From NCBI GenBank assembly GCA_921293015.1, contig OV121097.1:32551929-32615928 (forward strand): a stretch of DNA of 64,000 bases. The letters are read 5' to 3'. Positions 46,101 to 58,100 of the stretch are shown piece after piece (positions within the stretch are counted from its first letter, which is position 1; each line of letters starts with the position of its first letter). This DNA comes from Phorcus lineatus (lineage: Eukaryota > Mollusca > Gastropoda > Trochida > Trochidae). A program made the translations under genes and the position numbers. The notes beneath the pieces were generated by a model. The model was not told the origin of the DNA. It searched no databases and saw only the letters and a list, made by a program, of their open reading frames with translations.

Positions 46101-49100
46101 CCTGACCAGGACCAAGTTCTTTAGAAGGGGTAGACATAGGCTTTTTTTACCATGTCTCCCTTCTTCCAATAAGGACATTACGAAAAACACAGTTTCAGCA
46201 TGGCTGAAAATGACGTTTAAGCAGCTTGCCATAAATCTGCGACGTCTCCGCCGATATTTGGTAAGGTGTCTGCGCATGAAATTAGAGCCTGGGCTACGTC
46301 AGCCCCCCTGTGGCACTCTGCCTCGGTCGAGGACGTCATCTCTGCTGGATACTGGGCCTCGTCAACGACCTTCTCAACTTTCTATCTGAGGGATGTCCAA
46401 TCTGACCTCCAAGGACTTCATCAACTGGGACCATTTGTGGCAGCCGGTGCAGTCCAGGCCTCCAAGCAGTAACATAGGTAATTACAACTCTTGATTGGAA
46501 AGAGGTTGTAAGGACGGAGTTCCTCCTTCTCGCTGAGAAATCCTATGTTGGCCGACCGCAGTTAACGGTTGTAAATCCACGACTGCCTAGGCCAGCCTAC
46601 CATTACTTGGTTTAGCAGGAACTTGGTTCTCGCGACCTCTGTTTTTTGGTTAAAGGCAGTTACTCTTTTTGAGTCTCCAGCATCACTAGCTGATATCCTA
46701 CCCTCCACCGATCTGTGGGAATCTGCATATAAGTTTAGAGGTAGTGAATGAAAGAAATTTAACAAAATTACAAGTATTTTGTATATTTATGAATGATACC
46801 TACCTCTAAACTTATAGTTTGGAACCCGCCCTGTCCTCCCCACGGATCGGATATCAGCTTATTGGGTTGCCTTCTACAAGAAAGTGAGCTCGATAGGACT
46901 GAAGGATTGTGGGTGACATGGGGCACGATTTGCACGTGCGAAGTGTGGAGACTCGAAAAGTTTAACATGTCTAATTCTAGACTTGATTAAGGTTTGATTT
47001 GTTGTTAGATGTTTGTAAACAAACAAGGAAATGCATATAAGTTTAGAGGTAGGTATCATTCATAAATATACAAAATACTTGTAATTTTGTTAAGATAGTA
47101 AACTCGGTCCTGTCTAATAACAATTTTATAAAACATGACTCGTGTTCGCTTGTTAAATACCAAACCATTCATTGGTTTCATAAAAAATGTCATTAAAAGG
47201 GACGTAATATTCTCTAAATATCTCACCAATTTGCTACAAAATGTCAGAGTTTTCATTTGTGAAAGACAATGTAATGCAAGAGATGAAGGCCAGTAAGTCT
47301 ATGTAAATTTCTAAACTTATATGGGCCATTACAAATCAAAATGATATTTTGTTGAAACCTTAGTCACTAGATGTCACTTAAATGTTTTTAATTCAAAACT
47401 CGGCTTTCAGTTGTGAACCGTCTGAGTCCATCCCTGACCCCGACTACTGTGTTATGTAACAAGAAACCAGAGACACTGGATCAGCCCGCCATAGCTAGTC
47501 TGTAAGTATAACATGTCAGGAGCTGGAAAAGATGCCTTTGGCAATTGGCCACTTTTAGGGCTTTCAGTCATTTTTTAAAGTTTTGGATGGGCAATTTCCC
47601 TTTATGGTAAAAGTACAATTTCTAATTTTGATAATCCATTTTTTCGTTTAATGTGCAAAATGGCCCATGGCCCCTACCTTTCCCACTCCCTGCATATGCA
47701 TCATAATAATTAAATTTCCTCAGCAAGGTATGATTTTAGCCAGTCTCTTTAACAGGTGGATTTGAGACTTGCTGCTAATGCAAAAAATCAATGGTTTGAG
47801 TGCAGGGCCCCAATGTGTTAACAATGCATCCTTCAAACAATTTACGAAAAGACTTTCAAGTTCCGCCACATTAGGCTAAAGAGCTGCTACAGAAAAGAAA
47901 ATTTGCTTCTGACAGTGAATATAACTGGTGTGAGTTTTGTCTTACCAGGAAAGTTGAGTAATCATGTTTATTAGTGATGTTTGATATTTTCACTTAACTA
48001 AGATATTTCATACATAGTACATCATAAGGAAAACACCCCATTTGTTAGGAGATATCTGCATGCAAATATTGCACATATCTCATAAAATACAAGAACCTGT
48101 GGTCGACCCTTTTTTTTATTCATAGATACAGAGTCGAAGCACGTTTAGTCATGTTAGCTGTACTTTTATAGGCACAATAAATCAAAGTAAAAGGGGTAAA
48201 TTTGGCAAAACTAAATTAAATGATGATTTTTTTCAAAATTCAATTTTATTTTCTAGGACTGTCTTGGGAGTCTTTGCCATCCTTCTCATAGTTGGTACAG
48301 CATACGACATCCTTCGCAAGGACTCAAAATCTTCTGAGGTGGACGGCCTAAACGTTCAAACGCCCACCCCGGTCAGCAAGACGGCCTACAGTGAAGAGGA
48401 GGTCCATGCAGCGAGTGGTCAGTACAGTGAAGGAGGGATGATGGCCGACAGTCTGATGGTGTCCGGCGAGTATACCCAGGCGCCACTTCTTGGGAGTCAC
48501 CTGAACTCTAATGGTGGCATCAGTCAGAAGTGTCTTGGTGAGTCAATTTGTTGTTTGTGTTTGTGTTTGGGTTTGATGCATTCTCTCCCGATTGAGGAAG
48601 CTGAAGTCATAAGATCATGACCTCGCCGCTTTCCATTCTGTATGCAAGTGGAAAATTACAGTATGCAAGTACCATACTCAATGTATTGAGGGCCCTGGAC
48701 ATGTTTTATGAGGTTTGATTTGATGGTTTATTTCTTCCAAAAGGTCATTGGTTCTTAGATAATATCAGTTTATTGGGAATAAAGGTATTTTTAAAACAAA
48801 ACAGTAGGTATTTTATTCCGAGTTTTAGAATAATAAAACTTTACTAAATCTATACATTTGCGCAGGTCATTCCAATTATTCCTAGAATTGTATTTGAAGC
48901 CCAAGAAAAATTCAAACTTCAGTAGTATTTTCATTGTACAAAACCTATAAACATGTGTATTGCTGTATTAATATAGGTTTACTAATCTAAGAAACTTGTA
49001 TAGATCTATGTCTTTGTATTTTACTGTATGTAATGATTCTAATTCAATTTTTTTCAGGTATCTTCAAACAGATCATCCTCTCATTTTCTGTCTATACAAA

Positions 49101-52100
49101 TGGTGGAAAACTTTTCAGTACAAAAACCTCTGCCAACACCCTCCGTGCTGTTCACGGGATTCGTTTTCTGTCAATGACCTGGGTCATCCTGGGCCACACC
49201 TACTATTTTGGTTTAATCTGCTTTATGTATGGTAAGTATTCCATTACAAGCAAACACATTGTAAATGTAATTTGATTCATTTCAAGGAAACATTGCAGGA
49301 AATCCCCTTATTTTTTTACCTTAAAACGTATAGATTCAACCATCCACCTAATGACTGATGAGCTACAGAGCTCATTTCTCTCTATCTCTTGTTGTCTGCA
49401 ATCTCATTGCGTTTGGACTTGTCAATTTTGGTCTAGATAAGTGAAATTTTATGTACAAACCTCATTACTATTTATAGAGGATTATGATTTATAGATTTGA
49501 TGATTTGATATTTTTTCTTGAAGATCAAAGCTCAAAGCTGAAATGTGTTTATACTCCTTCGCAAAGTGTGATTATCATACCCAGCCTAATGATAATAAAT
49601 GTTCAAGCCCAATGAGCTACATAGCCCATGACTCTATTTTTGTGTGTTACTGGAAAAATTAACTAGAGTTCACATTGCAGGAGAACTCCTTTCTCGTTTA
49701 GATCAGATCATCTTTATTTTCATGTCAAGTTTGATGAGCTTTACCCAAGGCATGAATGTACCGAAAATCTCTAGTGACATCAATTCATTTTTCTGTATGT
49801 CGGTCCTTCTATTTGGTGAACCTCTGAAACATATATCAAACAATAACATGAGAAAACATTGTAATTTGATAAAAAGTTTACCCAAGTGAAAAAGTTTCTT
49901 GTTCTGATGTCAGTTTTACAGGAAGAATTGTCACTTTCTATATAAATAAAGGGTTCAAAGGATTCTGCAACTTCAATGTTAGAGAAAATTTTATGCCCTG
50001 ATTTCTAAAATTTATCTGAATGAACTAACATATCAAACTTTTTATTGTGTCTGGAACTTATCATGACGAAATTCAACTTTCTTTTACAACTAAGTTGCTA
50101 TATTTTGTATACTAAATACTCAAGTTGCAAATCTACAGAACTCTCCATGTGTTTTTCTTGGTTCACTTCACAAAAAAATTTGCTTTGTGTTTCAGGAAAC
50201 GTAGCTTATAACTTTCCTTTACTGGTGCAGAGGTGGACTTTTGATGCTATCCAGTATGCTACAGTCTCTGTCGACACTTTCTTTGTCCTTAGGTAATGTT
50301 AAGAAACTGTAGAATGCTTTTTTTTGGAAAGTTTATAATTTGAATTCCCCCCTATGAACATTAGTTTATGCAAAATCTATTATCTGTCAAACATTTCATT
50401 TCTCAAATTGATCATTGGAAATTCCTTTGAGATGTTTCGGATCATTTAGATGTCCACGGTTTGACCACCCGCCAGAGGCTCGGTAACTTTGTCTGCAGTA
50501 GAGAACTGTTTTACACACAGTCAGGTTTGGGCGCAATGCTACACTGAATTTCAGTGCAGTACCACCCACGGTTTGCTAGTTCCAGCCTTTGCTCGCAGGT
50601 TTCAATGCAATGCATATCCACTTTCACCCTGCAATAATACTAGCAGCCGCTATATCAGTGAAATACTCTTGAAATACTTATGAGTGTGATTTCTTAATTT
50701 AAATGCTATATTGCTTTCTGGTATTATAAGAATGCCCATTTTATTGTCGCTGTGAAGATTTAGCGGAACGGTGAAGCTGAACCTCAGTTTTGGGGCAAAT
50801 GCTATATCCAGTTTTGTCTAAGAAATCTTTGTATTCAATTGAATAAGATTGTCTAGCAAATGATATTTCTTCTCTTTTTCATGCTTTGTAGGTAAATTTT
50901 TAATGTACAGAGCACCTTTGAATATTTTTAATCATTATTAGTAATAGCTAAGACTAAATATCCTCATTTACTGAACCACAAAATGTTTCATCTATTTTTA
51001 TATCATTTATTTTTAGTGGTCTGCTTGTGGTGTACTTGGCCCTCGATCAGATGAACAAAGGTGAAGGTCGCCTGAACTGGATCATGTTCTACGTGCACAG
51101 ATACATAAGGTAAAACGAGATTTCGTTCAGTTTCAATTTCTCTTATCTTCAAATGGGGATTTTTTTACATCCCAAAAGTTTTCGGCTCATGGTATGAATT
51201 CCTGTGACTTGGGATACCACTATTTTAAGTTTATGATATCATACGCCACGGAATAGAAAACATTGACAACTGGAATGATCCAGTAAATCTTGGACAAGAA
51301 CATAAAGGTTAGATTATCATATTCAATAATGCATGAAAGAATATCAATTAATTCGATCAATCTTAAATGATTTCTGTAATATTTTGAAAATCTTCAATTT
51401 GGGGTGTTCACTTCAAAAGCATGGAAAATCTGGAAAAAATGGCAATGACATTTAGTTGATTATGGGAGTGATGTCTTACCATTGTACACATGACGTCATC
51501 CCCTCTGTGACATCTTCGGCGACAGTGACATTGAAGCTGCTATGACCTGAGAACACTGCTCAGAGACTGCTTGTGATAAATAATGTTTTCTTTCTGATTA
51601 GTTGTGCTCTATTCTTTATCAAATTGTGAATTTAAGCAACCAAAATAATCTAAACCCCATCCCCCTTTCCTATTAACATCATGTTTTAAGGCTACTGAAG
51701 AAAAAAAAGGAATCTATCCAAGATTTTGGTAAAAGAAAAAGATGTTTTTGAAGGAACACTCAGTTTGAGGAAACCTGAATTTCTCCTGTTTGTTACAGAC
51801 TGACGGCTCCCTACATGTTTGTGATCATGGTATATGTACCTTTGTTACAGACTGACGGCTCCCTACATGTTTGTGATCATGGTATATGTACCTTTGTTCA
51901 AATACTGGGGCAGTGGACCTGTCTATCCACAGGACACCATAGACCCCTACTGCAAGAGTAACTTCTATCTCAACCTGCTCTACATACAGAATGTTGTACG
52001 GTCAGACAAACAGGTAAATAGATTTACCTACCTTCTCATATATACTTGCTTACTTATTTACTTATGTTATTACTTGTTTACTTAATTGCTTGCATATATT

Positions 52101-55100
52101 ATTGTCAACTCAAGGAAGTACAAGAAAATTGTCATCTTCTAAATTGATTGAGTTAAATACCAAGAGCAGACATACATGTACAAGGGCGTTGATTTACTTA
52201 CCGATATTCTATTTCAACAGGGGGCGGGATAGCGCATTGGTTAGCGCGTTCGGCTTTGGATCAGGAGGTCCGTGGTTTGAATCCCGCCAGGGGCTCGGCA
52301 ACTTTGTCTGCAGTAGAGAACTGTTCTACACGTAGTCAGGTTTGGGTGCAATGCTACACTGAAATTCAGTGAAGTACCACCCATGGTTCGCTAGTTCCAG
52401 CCGATGCTCGCAGGTTTCACCGCAATGCATAGCCACATGGTGTTGCGGGCTTTCTCTCTGCAATAATACTAGCAGCCGCGATATAAGTGAAATAATCTTG
52501 AAAGCGGCATTCAACACCAACTCACCTCACCTCTATTTCAACATTCGGGTCTGAAAGATGCATAATCAGAGTGATATATTTCTAAAAAGTATTTTTAAGG
52601 TATTTTTTTAAATATTGCTTCAAACTGTGAATAAAGAAACGTGCTCATGGAATCACGGACAACAAACAAAAAAGCATTCCCGCACCATCTTAGTACCAGC
52701 TGATGGGGATTCCAATTTATAGATTTGGTGATCCTGTGAACCCTGATAAGGGCCAAGTGAGTCATGCCCTAAAAACATATGGTTATCTTATTTCTCACAA
52801 GAATCGTAGAAAACTGAAACCATGTACAAATAATTAATCGCTAATGGGGATTCTGATTTATAGATTTGGTGACTAGCTGTGACCCCTAATAAGGGCCACA
52901 CCCTGAAAACCTGTTTTCGTCTTTTTCTCCAGAACCAAAAGGTTTAGAAAACTTGAAACCTTGCGTACAGAATCCTTAGCTGATGGGTATTCTAATTTAA
53001 AGACTTGGTGACCCTGTAAGCTCATATGCGAAAGGGCCACATGAGCAATGCCCTTACAATCTAATTCCAACTTCTTCTCTAGAAGCAGAAGTCCTAGAAA
53101 GCTAAAACCTTCTGTATAAACTTTTAGCCTATTGGGATTCTAATTTATAGGTTTGGTTACCCGGTGAAACTTTATAAGGGCCAGAGGGACCATGCCCCAA
53201 ACTGTATTTTCATCATCTTTTTCAGAAGCAAACGAGGCCAAGAAAGCTGAAACTTTGTGTACAAAGTACTTAGCCGAAAAGGCCACAGAGGCCACACCCT
53301 AAAAACCTTTTACATTTAGTTTTTTTGTGTACCGATTCCCAGTACAGATTTATTAATATATTGATTTGGTGATCCTATTAATTCCATATCTATTTTTTTT
53401 GCAATTTGTGTGGGCATTCAAGCGGTCAACATAAAACATTGTCTTACATGTTTCAATTTGGTATATTTTCCTGTTGTTTCAATTTTTATAAATTTATTTT
53501 ACGACAATCATTATCAAGTTGAGAACAAAGTTTCTCTTTTCGCAATAACCTAAAATAACATTTTTCTTAGTGAAAGTTCTTGTTTTTTCAAAAATCCATT
53601 CTCCAAGATTCTCACAATACTTTTGATGACCTTACATTCATGAAATAAATGTAAAATTGATTCTATCTCGGATTTGCTGAAAGAGCATGCATTAGATTCT
53701 TGGTACCGGTATTTCATTTTTAGTAGCAGATCATTTGTAGGCAGAAACCTATGCAATATACTGTATTGGATCCAATAGTGTTTTACACTGTTGTATGAGT
53801 TACACGTAATTTTTCTATGGTTTCCTAAATTTTATCATCAACAGTTTCAATTGATTTTTTTTTGCCAATTTGAACAATTATAGTTTTGCAGTAATATTTA
53901 TTTGATTTTATTTTTTGTTGACATTCTAGAAAATTAGTTTTGCATCCAAATAATGTTCTTATTTGTTAAACATCTAGAAATTTCACACAGCAATCAATCA
54001 TATTGTTGATGTTAGTTATTCCATTACCCGAGTAGCGTTATGATATACTAGTATTGGTTTTCCATCTATTTCAATATTGTCATTTAACCATAAATGTTGT
54101 AATAGGACATCTGTTGCATTTTTAGTATTTTTTTATTTTTTGGTTGCCTTTAAAGTGTCTTTCCAGGAATGGTTTGTTTTTGGTGTTATCAAAGTTTTAA
54201 GTATGTGTTGTTCGCATGTCTGTATAAAGCTGTCACTGTTGTATTGCATATTTGTTTGGGACTTTGTGACTGTTTAAAGTTTTAAGTATGTGTTGTTCGC
54301 ATTTATGTATAAAGCTGTCACTGTTGTATTGCATATTTGTTTGGGACTTTATGACTGTTTTTAAAAAAGATTATAGATAGTCTGATGAGCTACATAGCCA
54401 ATTGCTCTATTTTCATTTTTATTTTATTTTTTTTTGATAGAGAAGACTGTTGAATGTCTTGTATTGAAAAGACCATGAGAAATTAAATGTGGAAATTTTA
54501 GACATGAAATGAAGATGTCAAGGGTTTTTGGTTCAAATGTGGCTACAGCAAGTTAGAAGATGCTGATATGCTTCAAAAATGTAAATTGTTACTTACTTGA
54601 TGATTCAAAATTCTGATTTTGATATCAGGATAATATTGATAAATGTTTACTACTCTAAATGATAAAGTAAGATACACAAGATACAAAAATGACCTTGACA
54701 GGAATTGAAAAATGATTAGGCATCTTTAACAAAGGTAACTGAAGTCAAATTCTCCCTGGAAACATCTGTTTATTTATGTGATTTGGATACTGAACCTTAT
54801 ATATATACCTGTGGGTGAGATAGTGCAGTGGTTAGCACTATTGTCTCTCTATCAAGAAGTCTGGGGTTTGAATCCCACCAGGGGCTCGTATTAACCTAGT
54901 CTGCAGGAGAGGATTGTTCTTGATGCAGTAAGGTTTGGGGGCAATTCTAAACTGAATTTCAGCAAAGTACCACACATGGTTTGCTAGTTCCAGCCGATGC
55001 TCGCAGGTTTCACCACAGTGCATAGCCACAATAGTGGTGCGGGCTTTCCCCACAGTATTATTATTTCTGATATGATTGGAATACTTTTGAAAGCGGCTTG

Positions 55101-58100
55101 AAAACCCAATCATCTCACCTCATCTATTTGTGTACCAGTGCCAACTTGTATAATTTTCTCCCTTATTAGATCACGCAAGTCAAATGTTCCGGTAGACCTC
55201 TTCATTTAAGGATGGGGCGGACATGGATTCAATGTGCTAACAAATTTGTTTGTTTCAGTGTATGGGCTGGGCCTGGTACCTGGCTAACGACATGCAGTTC
55301 TATGTGCTGAGTCCTCTCATATTTGTTCCCCTTTACTGGTATGTTATTGATTATTATCATTACCAATAAGTCATAATTGCTGAATAATTTATGCAATGTA
55401 TGAAATATTTCAGAAATTGTAAAATAAGGTTTTGGTGCAATGCTACACTGAATTCCAGCTCAGTACAACCCATGGTTTGCTAGTTTCAGCTGAGGCTCAC
55501 GGTGTTCGCCGCAATGCAAAGCCACCATAGCGTTGCTAGCTTTCTCCCTGCAATAATAAAAGCAGCTGTGATATAAGTGAAATACTCTTGAATGCGTCAT
55601 TAAAACCTAAAGTTACCTCACCTCACATAACCTCATTTATATTATTTGAAATATTTTATTTATATTTCAGGTATAAATGGCTTGGTTTGGCAATAGCAGG
55701 CGTGTTTCTGGTTGGGACAGTGACAGCAGCTGGAGTTATAACTAGTGTCTATAACTTGACGTAGGTATATTTCCCTTTACTTGTGATCAGTTTGCGTACA
55801 TAACAAAATCGAATTTGTATTGAAATCTCTTGTTCACTTATAAGCAACAATTTATTTAAATCGCATTTTGGCTAGAATAACTTCTTGCAGAAAGTAATTA
55901 TATCCCTCCAAAGTAAGCTGGGTAATTGGCGGTCATTGCCTCTTACCATCCATCTTATGGTGTCTGGTAAGTTTTCTGAAAAACATTTATTTGTGAATGT
56001 TTTTTCGTTGGTAATGTAACTTTTTGTACTCTTTGATCTACAAATTACAATGGAACCAGTTTGCTTATATAAAAAAAACTAGATGAATGAAATTATGGTT
56101 GTGAGAACACCTAATGAGACACTTTAAGTTTGAAAACTGATTCCGATGACTAGAGGGCCTGCAACAAGTTTTCTAGGAAATAATTGCATTTTAGTAAATG
56201 ATGTTTTGGTTGCTGATACACCTCCTCATACTCTTGATTTAGGAGCCTGTTTATGGCCTGCGAATGTTGATAGTCGATTGCAAGGGCATGTGAACTATGT
56301 TAAAAAAATTTTTAGAATTTCAGTAAATTGACTCTCGCATCCCCCCCGTGGAAAAGCGCCGCCTGTCTCAAGTCTTAGAATTTATTAGTTAGTCTTGGCT
56401 CCATTTCTTAATGGAAATTGCATCGTTCATGTCATTATTTGGATCAATAATTATTAAGAGTGATGACCTGACAAGGATCAAAGTTATTGCTGATTGTTTT
56501 AGATATTCCTAGAAACCTTAGCAATCAGCTCCAACCAGCAATCTGCATGTTTACACACAATGAATAATAAACATTGCCGCCTAAATAATGTCCTCAGAGT
56601 GAAAGTTTAATATATCATTCACTTTCAGAGGGCTTAACCCGGTCGTTTTGACGATGTATTACCCGGATGTCATGACAATGTATTAATAAAGTCCTCAGAG
56701 TGAAAGTTTAAAATATCATTCACTTCCAGAGGGCTTAACGAGGACCTCATGACGATGTATTACGTAAAGCCGTACTGTCGGATGGGGCCGTACATTGTGG
56801 GCATGTTGACTGGATTCATCCTGTACAAGACCAGATGTAGAATCAGAATGAACAAAGTAAGTTTGTCGTGGCATTTAAAATTGTACAGTTATGTGACTTG
56901 GTTAAAGTATAGAATTTCTTTGATATTTTAGAGTTCTGATGTTATGGCATTTTGCTGTCAAAGTGTTATCTAAAATAGCATGCCAATCCAGAAGTCTGGG
57001 ATTGATACATTTTGATTGGACAGGTGTTGGCCTTAATATCTTTATTTTGGCACAGAATGACCTTGGTAAATTTAAGGAGTTTGGCAGATGTTGTCAGCAC
57101 AGTTCAACTATTCAACACATAATGCACTGTTAATCAACTTAGCCGACAAACCCATTATCACAATAAACAAATATATTAATTCTCGCTTTAGATCTTCTTC
57201 AGAGCAAAAAGCATTGATACAGAGAAATTGGCCAGGGGGGAAATGCCCTATAACTTCTGATCCAGAACAAGAGGCCTCAGAAAGCTCAAATCTTGTGTAC
57301 AGACACATTGACCATTAGGGATTTTTAATTGTAAATTTGACTCTGTGGCCCAAAATGCCCGCATCCATGCCCTTAAAACATTTTCTCTTCCTCTTTAGAA
57401 CAAAACAGTGTACAAACACATCGGCCAATACATATTTTTTAAAAGTAGATTTGTTGACTCTCTGGCCACTAATAAGGGCTTTGGGCCTTATAAAACCTAT
57501 TTTCATCTTCTAATTCAAAAGGCTTCATAAGGCCAAAATACATTGTGTACAAGTACTTTGCCACTTGAGATTGTAAATTTTAGATTTTGTTACTCTGGCC
57601 CCTTTTTAGCACCTGAGGCGTAATGACCGAAAAAAATCTATTTTCACCTTGTAATGTAGAAAAAAAGACCATAGAAGGTCAAAAGGGACTCAAGGCTAAA
57701 AATGTGGGAAAATTTCCCCAAAACCCCTCTAGGAACAACACTGCTGTCACTGCCAAGATAAGGGAAAACAAAACATTTACAAAAGAAAACATTTCAGTTG
57801 CCATGCATAATTTGGTGTGCATCGTTCCTTGTTTTCAGTTCTCATGACTAATCACACAAAATTTTGCCTTATAGTAAGTTATCCTCAAATTGATATCAAA
57901 CTTGATTTTGTTCAAATTTGTTCTTTTATAGAATGAAACCCTTGTCATTGTAGATCCAGTGTCTGATTGGGTGGGCGTCAGCTGCGGCTATCTGTCTGGC
58001 AGTTTTGTATGGTCAGAATGCTCAAAACCATGGTCACAAGCAATCTCTCCAGGTTACAGCTCTATACAACGCACTCAGTCGGACAGCATGGGGGGTGGGC

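Larger units (their letters stand above)
40772..47093 (+). mobile_element. DIRS-like tyrosine-recombinase retrotransposon
   Basis: About 6.3 kb in intron 4 of the NRF-6-like gene. Order: left inverted terminal repeat; a 0.8 kb leader; a gag-like frame with a Cys cluster; an RT/RNase H frame with a C-terminal methyltransferase-type region; a tyrosine recombinase in an overlapping frame; an internal complementary region (ICR); and the right inverted repeat. TAA lies at both outer ends (40772-40774 and 47091-47093). DIRS elements integrate by recombinase from a circular intermediate and therefore make no target duplication, which fits. The RT frame is intact, but the gag and recombinase frames each contain a shift, so this copy is probably not autonomous. 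Confidence 0.88.

Noticed and set aside
52217..52300. tRNA gene
   Set aside because: The A- and B-box-like words belong to the SINE head. The segment does not fold into a standard cloverleaf and is followed by the SINE body.
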